From Versatilivorator sp963663845 (lineage in GTDB: Bacteria > Acidobacteriota > Terriglobia > Versatilivoradales > Versatilivoraceae): a stretch of DNA of 64,000 nt. Position numbers and translations under genes: made by a program. The notes under the pieces were generated by a model that saw only the letters and a list, made by a program, of their open reading frames with translations, made no database searches and had not been told where the DNA came from. The number at the start of each line of letters is the position of its first letter. The first letter of the stretch is position 1. The stretch covers positions 2,852,001 to 2,916,000 of the forward strand of contig OY760650.2 of the NCBI GenBank assembly GCA_963663845.2, read 5' to 3'. Of this stretch, positions 26,028-35,227 are shown piece by piece.

Positions 26028-26080
26028 TCTTCGTCGATTCCGGTTTCGATTCCATCCCTGAAATCGAGCGTATTCACTGA
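26024..26080 (+). pseudogene. internally deleted vapC (PIN toxin) scar
   Basis: GTG 26024 overlaps the antitoxin stop. The 18-residue product reads VIFVDS followed by GFDSIPEIERIH. The first part is a typical PIN N-terminus with the first catalytic Asp; the second resembles a typical PIN C-terminus (FDxIPGIxRI). The middle of about 110 codons is missing, yet the frame is kept. A repeated TCGATTC at the junction suggests deletion between short direct repeats. Confidence 0.65.
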
Positions 26081-26284
26081 TTGGTTGGTTCCGCTTGGGA
26101 ACGCCGGCAAAAACGTTTCGGGGCATCGGCATACCTGCTTTTCGGCAAGGTCCGGATCAGCCGGACTCTGGAGTTCCCGCATCGCCATTGCCCTTGAATC
26201 CTATGCCCTACCGGGATAGGGCTTTCCCCATGGGACGCCTGGTCCACCCGGTCCGGTTTGGCCGTATCTGGAGGAGGTAGCCCT

Positions 26285-27280
26285 GTGAAACCGTTGACCG
26301 TTGTCTACGTGGAGGCGGACGGAGTTCCGGTGCCCTCCTGGGTCGAACAGGACCTGCAGCAGGCGGGGCTGGACTTTCGGATTCACCCCTGCACATCCGG
26401 AGAGGAGCTGTTGGGGGCGGCGGTCGATGCCGACGTGGTCTGGCTCTACGGGAATCCGGTCATCACTGCCGAACGCCTCGAAAAGCTGTCGCGCTGTGGA
26501 GCCATCCTGAGGACCGGCAGCGGTTTCGACAACGTTCCGGTGGAGGCCGCCACCCGGCAGGGAATCATCGTGGCCCACACTCCCACCGCCGTCTTCGACG
26601 AAGTGGCCGACCATGCCATCGGACTGCTGTTTGCGGTGATTCGCCAGATCGTGCCCCACGATCGAGCCCTGAGAGAGGGACGCTGGGAACGCCGGGAGCA
26701 CATTCATCGCTGGCACCTGCGGGGCAACACCCTGGGCCTGATCGGCTTCGGCCGCATCGCCCGCAGCGTGGCCGGCAAGATGCACGGCTTCAAGATGCGG
26801 ATGCTGGCCTGCGATCCCTTGCTGGAACCGGACGTGATCGTGGCCGAGGGCGTCCGTCCGGTCGAGATGGAGACCCTGCTCTCCCAATCCGACTTCGTTT
26901 CCCTTCATACGCCCCTGAGCGCGGGAACCCGCCACTTGATCGGTGAAACGCAGTTGCGGTCGATGAAGCCGGAGTCGGTGCTCATCAACACCTGCCGGGG
27001 ACCGGTCGTCGACGAGCAGGCCCTGATCCGGGCGCTGCAGGAGGGTTGGATCGCGGCGGCGGGACTGGACGTCTTCGAGCCGGAACCCCTGGCCCCCGAC
27101 AGTCCTCTGCTGCAAATGGAGAACGTGGTCCTGACCCCTCACGTGGCCGGCTGTTCCGACCTGAGCAAGGACTCCTTCTGGCGCCTGTCGGTGGAGACCC
27201 TGATTCGAATGGCCGAGGGTCACTGGCCCGATGCCTGCGCCAATCCCGGCGTCACGCCCAAGTGGAGCCTGCGGCGGTAG
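26285..27280 (+). CDS. D-isomer-specific 2-hydroxyacid dehydrogenase
   Basis: About 331 residues from GTG 26285 with GGAGGAGG seven bases upstream. Two-domain fold: a Rossmann motif GLIGFGRIARSVAGK, catalytic Arg in LINTCRGPVVDE, Glu in LDVFEPEPLAPDSP and His in LTPHVAGCSD. The segment RTGSGFDNVPVEAATRQGI places it in the CtBP/phosphoglycerate-dehydrogenase-like group. It interconverts a 2-oxo acid and a D-2-hydroxy acid with NAD(P); substrate unknown. It precedes the ABC transporter genes by about 80 bp. Confidence 0.9.
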   Translation: MKPLTVVYVEADGVPVPSWVEQDLQQAGLDFRIHPCTSGEELLGAAVDADVVWLYGNPVITAERLEKLSRCGAILRTGSGFDNVPVEAATRQGIIVAHTPTAVFDEVADHAIGLLFAVIRQIVPHDRALREGRWERREHIHRWHLRGNTLGLIGFGRIARSVAGKMHGFKMRMLACDPLLEPDVIVAEGVRPVEMETLLSQSDFVSLHTPLSAGTRHLIGETQLRSMKPESVLINTCRGPVVDEQALIRALQEGWIAAAGLDVFEPEPLAPDSPLLQMENVVLTPHVAGCSDLSKDSFWRLSVETLIRMAEGHWPDACANPGVTPKWSLRR

Positions 27281-27358
27281 CATTGGCCGCCGTGCGGAGC
27301 CGGTGACGTTGTTTCTTGGACAGGACGCTCGGGTGGATTGGAACAGTTGGAGCCTCTC

Positions 27359-28321
27359 ATGCCTGCAACCGACTCCAGTCAACCTGCCAACTTCTCCGGG
27401 GAGGTTGCCCTCAGTTGCGAGTCCCTGGTGAAGCGCTACGGCGAGGTGGTGGCCGTGGACGGCATTCACCTGGAAGTCGGGATGGGTGAGTGTTTCGGGC
27501 TGCTGGGGCCCAACGGGGCCGGCAAGACCACCACCGTCGAGATCTTCGAGGGTCTCACCATTCCCGACGGCGGCAGGGTGGAGGTGCTGGGCCAGGGCTG
27601 GGGGGAAGGCGATGACCGCGCTCTGAGGGAACGCCTGGCCGTTCAACTCCAGGAGACCCAGTTCGCCGATCGCTTGACGGTGGTGGAAACCATTGCCATG
27701 TTCCGCAGCCTTTACAAGCGGGGGTGGGAGTCCGAGGAAGTCATCCGCCTGGTGGAGCTGGAGGAGAAACGGGATGCCCGGGTGGGAAAGCTTTCCGGCG
27801 GCCAGAAGCAGCGGCTGGCCATCGCTTGCGCGCTGGTGGCGGCTCCGGAGGTGCTCTTCCTGGACGAACCCACGACCGGACTGGATCCTCAGGCCAAGCT
27901 GCAGCTCTGGGATCTGATCGAAAAGTTTCGTTCCCGGGGTGGTACCCTACTGCTGACCACCCACTACATGGAGGAGGCGTCCCGCCTGTGCGACCGGGTG
28001 GCCATCATGGATCATGGGAAGGTGATTGCGCTGGATACTCCCAACGCCCTGGTGGAGTCGTTGGGCGCCGACGAGATTGTGGAATTCAGCCTGGAGGGCT
28101 TCGTCGCCGCCGACCGGCTCTCCCGGCTGCCCGGCGTACGCGGGGTGCGGAGCCGCGACGGAAATTACCTGCTTACCGTCTCCAGCGTGGCTGAAGCCTT
28201 GCCGGCCCTGCTGGCTGAAGTGGAGATTCAGGAGTCCAGGCTGGTGGGATTGGCCACCCACAGGGCGACTCTGGAAGACGTCTTCGTGACCCTTACCGGG
28301 AGAAAGCTCCGAGATGCCTGA
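27359..28321 (+). CDS. ABC-2 type transporter, ATP-binding subunit
   Basis: About 320 residues from ATG 27359 (GGAG upstream). Walker A GPNGAGKTT, Q-loop VQLQETQFADRLTV, signature LSGGQKQR, Walker B VLFLDEPTTGLDP and H-loop TTHYMEE are all present. The C-terminal 90 residues form the regulatory domain common in drug and polysaccharide exporters. It powers export with the permease, which begins 8 bp before this gene stops. Confidence 0.95.
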   Translation: MPATDSSQPANFSGEVALSCESLVKRYGEVVAVDGIHLEVGMGECFGLLGPNGAGKTTTVEIFEGLTIPDGGRVEVLGQGWGEGDDRALRERLAVQLQETQFADRLTVVETIAMFRSLYKRGWESEEVIRLVELEEKRDARVGKLSGGQKQRLAIACALVAAPEVLFLDEPTTGLDPQAKLQLWDLIEKFRSRGGTLLLTTHYMEEASRLCDRVAIMDHGKVIALDTPNALVESLGADEIVEFSLEGFVAADRLSRLPGVRGVRSRDGNYLLTVSSVAEALPALLAEVEIQESRLVGLATHRATLEDVFVTLTGRKLRDA

Positions 28322-29588
28322 CGTCATCGGCGCCAAGCCCCGCCCCCGGCCGGAGCAGACCCTGACCTCCACCGATGCGGAGCAGACCGGCCCCTCTCCG
28401 GGTCCGGAGGCGTCCGGTCCGGGCGCAGCGCCGCCGCTTCCGGGAGTCAGCCGCTACCGCCCGGTCAATCCTCTGTGGGAGCTCACGCTGGCCAGGATTC
28501 GGGAGTTCGTGCGGGAGCCCGAGGCCGTCTTCTGGGTCTTCGTCTTTCCGGTGCTGCTGGCCGTCGCCCTGGGAATCGCCTTTCGCGAAACGGGTCCGGC
28601 AACGGTCCCGGTAGCCGTGGAAGCGGAGGAGCGCCAGGGGCCGGGCTCGAGTTCCAGCCGGCTGATGAAATGGCTGGAAGGGCGTACCGATATCGAGGCT
28701 GTCCTGCTGTCGCCGGAGGAGGCGGCGCGGGCGCTGCGTACGGGCCGGGTGGCGCTGGTGCTGCGGCCTGCTCGGCCGGAGGCTGCGGCGGCCGGGAGTC
28801 CCGAGGCCGGAGAGAGGGCCTTCGCCGCCCCGTCCCATCCCGATCTGGATTCGGAAGGCCTCATCTACCGCTACGACCCGACCCGGCCCGACAGCCGGGT
28901 TGCCCGGCTGGTGGTGGACGACGCCCTGCAGCGGGGGATGGGACGGGAAGACGTCGCCCAGATGAGGGACGAAGCCGTGGCCCAGCCCGGGGCCCGCTAC
29001 ATCGATTTTCTCATCCCCGGGTTGGTGGGGCTGAACCTCATGGGGAGCGGCATGTGGGGCCTGGGCTTCGCGGTGGTTCAGGCGCGCACCCGCAAGCTGC
29101 TGAAGCTGCTGGCGGCCACGCCCATGCGCAGGACCCACTTCCTGCTGTCCTTCATGCTGTCGCGCCTGATTTTCCTGGCGCTGGAGGTGGTGGCCGTGAT
29201 CAGCTTCGGCTGGATGGCCTTCGGCGTTTCCGTTCATGGTTCGATCCTGGAACTGGGGATCATCTCGCTGGTGGGGTCCATGGCCTTCGCGGGACTCGGA
29301 CTGCTGGTGGCTGCCCGCACCCGGACCATCGAAGGCGTCTCGGGGTTGATGAACCTGGTGATGCTGCCCATGTGGCTGCTCTCGGGGACCTTCTTCGCCG
29401 CCACCCGCTTCCCCGAGTTCTGGCAACCGGTCATTCAGGTGCTGCCGCTGACGGCGCTCAACGACGCCTTGCGGGCCAACATCAATGAAGGCCTTCCCCT
29501 CGCCGCCAGCTTGCCGGACGTGCTGGTGATGGCCGCCTGGGGGAGCGCCAGTTTCCTGCTGGCCTTGCGGTGGTTCCGCTGGCAGTAG
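28314..29588 (+). CDS. ABC-2 type transporter, permease subunit
   Basis: A 424-residue protein. A proline-rich cytoplasmic N-terminus (about 1-50) precedes one membrane helix (about 72-90, VFWVFVFPVLLAVALGIAF). A long extracytoplasmic domain follows, then about five helices from residue 235 (YIDFLIPGLVGLNLMGSGMW onward). The family motif for the ABC-2 domain is recognisable in LLKLLAATPMRRTHFLLSF. It exports an unknown substrate with the preceding ATPase. The 8-bp overlap implies coupled translation. Its cargo cannot be inferred from the neighbouring hydroxyacid dehydrogenase or inositol genes. Confidence 0.92.
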   Translation: MPDVIGAKPRPRPEQTLTSTDAEQTGPSPGPEASGPGAAPPLPGVSRYRPVNPLWELTLARIREFVREPEAVFWVFVFPVLLAVALGIAFRETGPATVPVAVEAEERQGPGSSSSRLMKWLEGRTDIEAVLLSPEEAARALRTGRVALVLRPARPEAAAAGSPEAGERAFAAPSHPDLDSEGLIYRYDPTRPDSRVARLVVDDALQRGMGREDVAQMRDEAVAQPGARYIDFLIPGLVGLNLMGSGMWGLGFAVVQARTRKLLKLLAATPMRRTHFLLSFMLSRLIFLALEVVAVISFGWMAFGVSVHGSILELGIISLVGSMAFAGLGLLVAARTRTIEGVSGLMNLVMLPMWLLSGTFFAATRFPEFWQPVIQVLPLTALNDALRANINEGLPLAASLPDVLVMAAWGSASFLLALRWFRWQ

Positions 29589-29604
29589 GCTTTGGAAGGG
29601 CGCC

Positions 29605-29772
29605 GTGCGGATCATTCGAGGAAGAAACTGCCGATCTCTTTTGAAGACGAACCACAAATGGACACGAATGAACACGAATAGGGATAGATTTCTTTCAGTT
29701 TTTCTTCGTGTCCCTTCGTGGTTCTTCGTGTGTCTTCGTGGATTCCTCTTTTTTTCTTTTTGTTTCAGGTAA
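29605..29772. repeat. dispersed repeat R1, copy C (outer arrays only)
   Basis: Starts GTGCGGATCATTCGAGGAAG, continues with GACGAACCACAAATGGACAC and GAATGAACACGAAT, then runs directly into CTTCGTGTCCCTTCGTGG and CTTCGTGTGTCTTCGTGGAT, ending TTTGTTTCAGG. The GC-rich core of about 290 bp found in copies A, B and D is absent. This shows the family has separable outer and inner modules. It lies just upstream of iolD. Confidence 0.85.
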
Positions 29773-29793
29773 GAAGCTGAGGTGAGGATGATG

Positions 29794-31686
29794 ATGCAAC
29801 GGAGTCCGCAGCGAACGGTTCGACTGACGGTCGCCCAAGCCCTGGTGAAGTACCTTCAGGTGCAGTTCAGCAGGCGCGACGGGCGGTCGCGCCGCCTGAT
29901 CCCGGCCATGTTCGGCATCTTCGGCCATGGCAACGTGGCCGGCCTGGGGCAGGCGCTCTACGAGTACGGGGCCGATCTCCCCTACTATCAACCTTGCAAC
30001 GAGCAGTCGATGGTGCACACGGCCGCCGGGTACGCCAAGGCCAACTGCCGCCTGGCCACCATGGCCTGCACCTCCTCCATCGGGCCGGGGGCCACCAACA
30101 TGCTGACGGGGGCGGCCACGGCCACCATCAATCGATTGCCGGTCCTGCTGCTGCCCTCCGACTACTACGTGACCCGCCACCAGGGCCCGGTGCTGCAGGA
30201 GCTGGAGCATCCGGTATCGGCCGACGTGAGCGTGAACGACTGCTTCCGCCCCGTCAGCCGCTTCTTCGACCGGATCTCCCGGCCGGAGCAGCTCCTGACG
30301 GCCCTGCCCGAGGCCATGCGGGTGCTGACCGATCCGGTCGAGACCGGAACCGTCACCCTCTCGCTGCCCCAGGACGTGCAGGCCCACGCCTGTGACTACC
30401 CGGAGGCTTTTTTCGAAGAGAGGACCTGGCTGGTGGAGCGTCGCCTGCCCGACCCCGAACGGATTCGGGAGGCGGTCGGCCTGTTGAAGCAAGCCAGGCG
30501 TCCCATGGTGATCGCCGGCGGCGGGGTCCACTACTCGGAGGCCTGCGAGGCGCTGCAGCGTTTTTCAAACGAGCTGGGCATTCCCGTGGGAGAGACTTTT
30601 GCGGGCAAGGGCGCGCTGCGGGAGGAATCGGAGGTGGGCCTGGGCGGTTACGGGGTGACCGGGAATCCCTGCGCCGCCAAGGTGGCCGGCCAGGCCGACC
30701 TGCTCATTTGCGTGGGCACCCGGCTCACCGATTTCGCCACCGGGTCCCAGTCCGCCTTTCAGAACCCGGAGGTGAAGTTCATCAGCCTGAACGTGGGGCC
30801 TCACGACGCCTACAAGCAGGGGTCCGTGCCCCTGTTGGCGGACGCGCGGGCCGGTCTGGAAGCCCTCACCGAGGCGGCCCTGGCCGCCGGGGTGAGGCCG
30901 CGGGCCGACTACGTCCGGGAAGTGGCCGGGTGGAAGCGGGAGTGGCGGAGTCAACTGGAAAACGAGGTCTATCAACAGGTCGAGGGAGAAGCCATGAGCC
31001 AGGCCCAGCTTGTGGGCGTCCTCAACCAGGAGGCGCGTCCGGGGGATACCATCGTGGCCGCCGCCGGCAATCCGCCCGGCGACGTGCTGAAGCTGTGGGA
31101 TGCCACCGGCGGGAAGAACTGCCACGTGGAATTCGGCTTTTCCTGCATGGGCTACGAGATCCCGGCCGGACTGGGCGTGCGCATGGCCCAGCCCGAAGGG
31201 GAAGTGTACGTGTTCGTGGGCGACGGCACCTACCTGATGAATCCCATGGAGCTGATGACCGCGGTGCAGGAAGGGCTGAAGATCACCCTGGTCATCTCCG
31301 AGAACCACGGCTATCAGTGCATTCGCGGCCTGCAGTTGGCTCGGGCGGGACACAGCTTCGGCAACGAGTTCCGGGCCCGCAACCAGGAGACCAATCGCCT
31401 GGATGCCGACTTCGTACCCATCGACTTCGCTCACAACGCCCAGAGCCTGGGGGCCCACGCCATGCACGTCTACACCCCCGGCGAGTTTCGGGAAGCCTTG
31501 CAGGAGGCCAGGAAGAAGTCGCAGCCCTGCGTCATCGTGGTGGATACCGAGAAGTACCGGACGCCTCCGGGGGCCGGCATCTGGTGGGACGTGGCCGCGG
31601 CCGAGGTGAGCGGGGACCCCGAGACCCGCAAGCGCCGGGAAGAGTACGAGAGCGAAAGAGCGCGGCTGCAGCGCTTCCATTATTGA
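29794..31686 (+). CDS. iolD: 3D-(3,5/4)-trihydroxycyclohexane-1,2-dione hydrolase
   Basis: About 630 residues from ATG 29794 (GAGGTGAGG six bases upstream; other starts at 29782, 29788 and 29791 are close). A three-domain thiamine-diphosphate enzyme: the catalytic Glu lies in PYYQPCNEQSMVHTAAGYAK, and the TPP/Mg motif is VFVGDGTYLMNPMELMTAVQ. The N-terminal RTVRLTVAQALVKYL is characteristic of IolD. It opens the ring of trihydroxycyclohexane-1,2-dione to 5-deoxy-glucuronate, the third step of myo-inositol breakdown. iolE and iolG follow in the same direction. Confidence 0.95.
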   Translation: MQRSPQRTVRLTVAQALVKYLQVQFSRRDGRSRRLIPAMFGIFGHGNVAGLGQALYEYGADLPYYQPCNEQSMVHTAAGYAKANCRLATMACTSSIGPGATNMLTGAATATINRLPVLLLPSDYYVTRHQGPVLQELEHPVSADVSVNDCFRPVSRFFDRISRPEQLLTALPEAMRVLTDPVETGTVTLSLPQDVQAHACDYPEAFFEERTWLVERRLPDPERIREAVGLLKQARRPMVIAGGGVHYSEACEALQRFSNELGIPVGETFAGKGALREESEVGLGGYGVTGNPCAAKVAGQADLLICVGTRLTDFATGSQSAFQNPEVKFISLNVGPHDAYKQGSVPLLADARAGLEALTEAALAAGVRPRADYVREVAGWKREWRSQLENEVYQQVEGEAMSQAQLVGVLNQEARPGDTIVAAAGNPPGDVLKLWDATGGKNCHVEFGFSCMGYEIPAGLGVRMAQPEGEVYVFVGDGTYLMNPMELMTAVQEGLKITLVISENHGYQCIRGLQLARAGHSFGNEFRARNQETNRLDADFVPIDFAHNAQSLGAHAMHVYTPGEFREALQEARKKSQPCVIVVDTEKYRTPPGAGIWWDVAAAEVSGDPETRKRREEYESERARLQRFHY

Positions 31687-31712
31687 ACCGGTCAGGGAGG
31701 GCCGGAACCGCC

Positions 31713-32600
31713 ATGGACGTCAAGATCGGCAGTGCCCCCGACAGTTGGGGTGTCTGGTTTCCCAGCGACGATAAGCAAATTCCCTGGCAACGCTGCCTGG
31801 ACGAAATCGCCGAAGCGGGCTATGAGTGGACCGAGCTGGGCCCCTACGGCTATCTGCCCACCGATCGGGCCACGCTTCAAAGCGAACTGTCAAAGCGGGG
31901 CCTGCGGGCTTCGGGCACCTTCGCCATGGGACACCTGGAAGACCCCGCCGCCTGGCCGGGTCTGGAGAAGCAGATCCTGGGCGCGGCTGAATCCCTGGCC
32001 TTTCTGGGCGCCCAATACCTGATCCTGATCGACGACACCTATACCAATCTCTGGACGGGCGAGGCCACCGCTCCCGGCAGGCTGGACGACGAGGCCTGGA
32101 AGCGGCTCATCGACCGAGTCCATTACGTGGTGGACCTGGTCAGGGACCGGTTCGGCCTGCAGGTGGTCTTCCATCCTCACGCCGAGACCCACGTGGAATA
32201 CGAGGACCAGATCGAAAGGCTGCTGAGCCAGACCGATCCCGAGCGAGTCGTGCTCTGCCTGGACACCGGCCATCATGCCTACCGGGGAGGCGACCCGATC
32301 GCCTTTCTCCGGCGCCACCACCGGCGGATCCCCTATCTCCACCTCAAGAGCGTCCGCCCCGATCTGCAGAGGAAGGTGGCCGAGGAGAACATTCCCTTCG
32401 CTCACGCGGTGGGCATGGACCTGTTCTGCGAGCCGTCGCAGGGAGTGGTGGATTTCCCGTCGCTGTGCCGGGTGCTGCAGGAGATCGACTACCACGGCTA
32501 TGCCATCGTGGAGCAGGACATGTATCCGGCCCCCTTCGACAAGCCTTTGCCCATCGCCAGGCGGACTCGGGAGTATCTGAGGGACATCGGGATCGGATAA
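31713..32600 (+). CDS. iolE: 2-keto-myo-inositol (inosose) dehydratase-like TIM barrel
   Basis: A 295-residue protein from ATG 31713 (GGGAGGG upstream). The AP-endonuclease-2-type barrel opens with GSAPDSWGVWFPSDDKQIPW and contains EAGYEWTELGPYGYLPTD, VVFHPHAETHVE, LDTGHHAYRGGDP and HLKSVRP, with His, Glu and Asp residues placed as metal ligands. It dehydrates scyllo-inosose to the diketone used by IolD. It sits between iolD and iolG. Confidence 0.93.
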   Translation: MDVKIGSAPDSWGVWFPSDDKQIPWQRCLDEIAEAGYEWTELGPYGYLPTDRATLQSELSKRGLRASGTFAMGHLEDPAAWPGLEKQILGAAESLAFLGAQYLILIDDTYTNLWTGEATAPGRLDDEAWKRLIDRVHYVVDLVRDRFGLQVVFHPHAETHVEYEDQIERLLSQTDPERVVLCLDTGHHAYRGGDPIAFLRRHHRRIPYLHLKSVRPDLQRKVAEENIPFAHAVGMDLFCEPSQGVVDFPSLCRVLQEIDYHGYAIVEQDMYPAPFDKPLPIARRTREYLRDIGIG

Positions 32601-32630
32601 TCGAGCGCAGCTCACTGTGAGGTTCCATTC

Positions 32631-33647
32631 GTGGCCGCTCAGCTCAACCTGGGCCTGATCGGCGCCGGCCGCATCGGGCGCATCCACGCCCACAACCTGA
32701 CCCGCCGCATCCCGGAAGCCCATCTGTCGGGGGTGGTGGACCTTTCCCGGGAGGCCGCCGAGGGCTGCGCCGCCGATTTCGGGATTGCTTCGTTCAGCGA
32801 GGAGGCGGCCCGCATCATGGAGGACCCCTCCATCGACGCGGTGGTCATCTGCTCCAGCACGCCCACCCATCCCGGGTTGATCCGGGAGGCGGCCGTTGCG
32901 GGAAAGCACGTCTTCTGCGAAAAGCCGCTGGCCCTGGATCTGAACGAGATCGACGAGGCCCTGCAGGCCGTTCGGGACTGCGAGGTGAAGCTGCAGGTGG
33001 GATTCAACCGGCGCTTCGACCCCAGCTTTCGGCAGGCGCGGGAGGCCGTGGCCGCCGGCAGGATCGGAACGCCCCACCTGGTCCGCGTCACCAGCCGCGA
33101 CCCCGAACCTCCTCCCGCCGGGTACGTCAAGGCCTCGGGCGGCATCTTCCTGGACATGACCATCCACGACTTCGATATCGCCCGCTACCTGGCGGGCGAC
33201 GAGATCGAGGAGCTCTATGCCACCGGAAGCACCCTGATCGACCCGGCCATCGGCGAGGCCGGCGATCTGGACACGGCCATGGTGATGCTTCGCTTCGCCA
33301 AGGGCGCCCTGGGCGCCATCGACAACAGCCGCCGGGCCGTCTACGGCTACGACCAGCGGGTGGAGGTGTTCGGTTCGGAGGGACAGGTGGCGGTGGGGAA
33401 CCACGCCCCCCATCAAGCCGTTTACAGCAACGGCCAGGGGGTTCACGGGCCGCTCCCCCTCCATTTTTTCCTGGAACGCTACCAGGAGTCCTACCTGGCC
33501 GAGATGGAAGCGTTTGTGGGATCGGTGCTGGAGGGCTCCGCGCCGCCGGTCACGGGCCGGGACGGGCGGCGGGCGGTGGAGCTGGGGTTGGCGGCCTGGA
33601 GGTCCTGTCGGGAAAACCGTCCGGTCGGCGTCGGCAACCCGGGATGA
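32631..33647 (+). CDS. iolG: myo-inositol 2-dehydrogenase, Gfo/Idh/MocA family
   Basis: A 338-residue protein from GTG 32631. The N-terminal Rossmann domain has LGLIGAGRIGRIHAHNL; the catalytic Lys is in FCEKPLALD, and GGIFLDMTIHDFDIARYL carries the substrate-binding Asp and His. This matches inositol 2-dehydrogenases, which oxidise myo-inositol to scyllo-inosose with NAD. No signal peptide is present, unlike the two Gfo/Idh/MocA paralogues at 46006 and 48474. It supplies the substrate for IolE. Confidence 0.93.
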   Translation: MAAQLNLGLIGAGRIGRIHAHNLTRRIPEAHLSGVVDLSREAAEGCAADFGIASFSEEAARIMEDPSIDAVVICSSTPTHPGLIREAAVAGKHVFCEKPLALDLNEIDEALQAVRDCEVKLQVGFNRRFDPSFRQAREAVAAGRIGTPHLVRVTSRDPEPPPAGYVKASGGIFLDMTIHDFDIARYLAGDEIEELYATGSTLIDPAIGEAGDLDTAMVMLRFAKGALGAIDNSRRAVYGYDQRVEVFGSEGQVAVGNHAPHQAVYSNGQGVHGPLPLHFFLERYQESYLAEMEAFVGSVLEGSAPPVTGRDGRRAVELGLAAWRSCRENRPVGVGNPG

Positions 33648-33713
33648 GACGTGAGCCGGCCGCCGTCGCCGACCGGGCCGATCAGATCCAAATAGATCAG
33701 AGGGGGTGCTCCT

Positions 33714-34475
33714 TTGCAGAAGAATACGACCAAGGCCAGGTTGAAGGCCGGCGAAACCGTCTTCGGGGCTTTCGTCCGCTATCCCGACCCGGGGCTGATC
33801 GAATTCCTGGGATATCAGGGCTGGGACTTCCTGGTCTTCGACGCCGAACACGGCACGGTGGAGCCGCGGGACTGCGAGAACATGACCCGGGCGGCGGAGT
33901 TGCGGGGGGTGACGCCCATCGTTCGGGTCACCACCAACCAGCAGCCCATCATCCTGCGGTTTCTGGACACCGGCGCCCAGGGACTGCTGGTGCCCTGGGT
34001 GCAGACGGCGGCCGAGGCCGAGGCCGCCGTTCGCTCGGTGAAATACCAGCCCCTGGGCGTCCGCGGCCTGGCCGGAGTGCGGGCCGCCGACTACGGACAG
34101 ACCCAGTCTCTGGGGGAGTACACGGAAGAGGCCAACGCCGAGACCCTGGTGGTCTTGCAGATCGAGACCGCCCGAGCGGTGGACCACCTGCCCGAAATCC
34201 TCAAGGTGGGCGGCATTGACGTGGTCTTCATCGGCCCTTCTGATCTCTCCCAGTCTCTGGGGGTGCCGGGTCAGGCCCAGCACCCCGAAGTCCAGGCGGC
34301 CATGCAGCGCATCGCGGATGCGGTGGCCCCTACCGACGTGGCTCTGGGACTCATGGTGCGCAACCTGGAGACCGCCCGCCAGTGGCGGCAAAAGGGCGCC
34401 CGCTTCATCGCCATCTCCCTGGAGTCGGTGCTGGGCCCGGCCGTCCAGGACTACCTGCAGCAGGCCAAAGCGTGA
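33714..34475 (+). CDS. HpcH/HpaI-family class II aldolase
   Basis: A 253-residue protein; start TTG 33714 has AGGGGG upstream. Motifs: FDAEHGTVEPRD (catalytic His), GAQGLLVPWVQTAAEAE, QIETARAVD (metal Glu) and DVVFIGPSDLSQSLG (metal Asp region). These enzymes cleave 2-oxo-3-deoxy or 4-hydroxy-2-oxo acids to pyruvate and an aldehyde. Its place after iolG suggests use in the inositol pathway or in uptake of a related cyclitol or sugar acid, but the standard pathway uses IolJ, a different aldolase family. Substrate unproven. Confidence 0.88.
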   Translation: MQKNTTKARLKAGETVFGAFVRYPDPGLIEFLGYQGWDFLVFDAEHGTVEPRDCENMTRAAELRGVTPIVRVTTNQQPIILRFLDTGAQGLLVPWVQTAAEAEAAVRSVKYQPLGVRGLAGVRAADYGQTQSLGEYTEEANAETLVVLQIETARAVDHLPEILKVGGIDVVFIGPSDLSQSLGVPGQAQHPEVQAAMQRIADAVAPTDVALGLMVRNLETARQWRQKGARFIAISLESVLGPAVQDYLQQAKA

Positions 34476-34572
34476 GCGGTCGAGTCGAACCGCTTGATCG
34501 CTCGCGACTATCACGGAGGCACTTGTCGAAAGTGGTGTTCCCCGTCAGCAGTGTCCCCGTCCTACACCACTG

Positions 34573-35037
34573 GGCAGATCACTACGAGGAAAAAAGACTG
34601 ATCGTCGTCATAAAGACGAACCACGAATGAACACGAATAGACACGAATACCCATGGACCTCCTTGGCTGCGACGACGTCATGGGATCAAGCCCCCCGGGA
34701 GCGCGGGCGTCCCGCCCGCACAACACTGGCACAGCCTCACCCCTCTCCTCGACCCGGCTCGACCGGCAACGGCGCCACGATTCCGCTTCAGCCGAGCCCA
34801 GGCGATTCCCGCCGACAGGGTGGCCGTGTGCCGCATCGCGGGGAAACTGAGCGGCCACCCAACGCAGAGGATGCGGGCGAGACGCCCGCGCTCCCGGAGG
34901 GGCGCCTCCTCCCATCCTTCTTGCTCCGCGAGGAGGCACTGCCCCTGACGATGCGGCAGAGCCGTCCCGCTTCGTGCCCCTTCGTCGTCCTTCGTGTGTC
35001 TTCGTGGATCCCTCTTTTTTTCGTTTGTTTCAGCCAT
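34573..35037. repeat. dispersed repeat R1, copy D (full form)
   Basis: Same orientation as copy A and the closest to it: CACGAATGAACACGAATAGA at the left, a core with both GC-rich inverted arms, and CTTCGTGTGTCTTCGTGGAT then TTTGTTTCAGCC at the right. It occupies most of the 752-bp gap between the aldolase and DUF3500 genes; nothing else in the gap was recognised. Confidence 0.9.
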
Positions 35038-35227
35038 AGGGTGGCCCTGACCAGTACCCTCTTTTGATGGTGGACGTTCGGCCGCTCGAAGTTTATGGGC
35101 CAGGCAACGGACAATATCCCGAAGCAGCACCAACGTGTTGCGGCGTGCGGGCCTTTCACTCCCTTGGACTGATGTCCCGCTTGGAGTATGATTCAGGGAA
35201 CTCGACCAACATCACCAGGAGGGTGGC

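Noticed and set aside
31890..34514. 874-codon minus-strand frame over iolE, iolG and the aldolase
   Set aside because: Three clear genes lie on the other strand; the frame is open only because of GC-rich codon bias.
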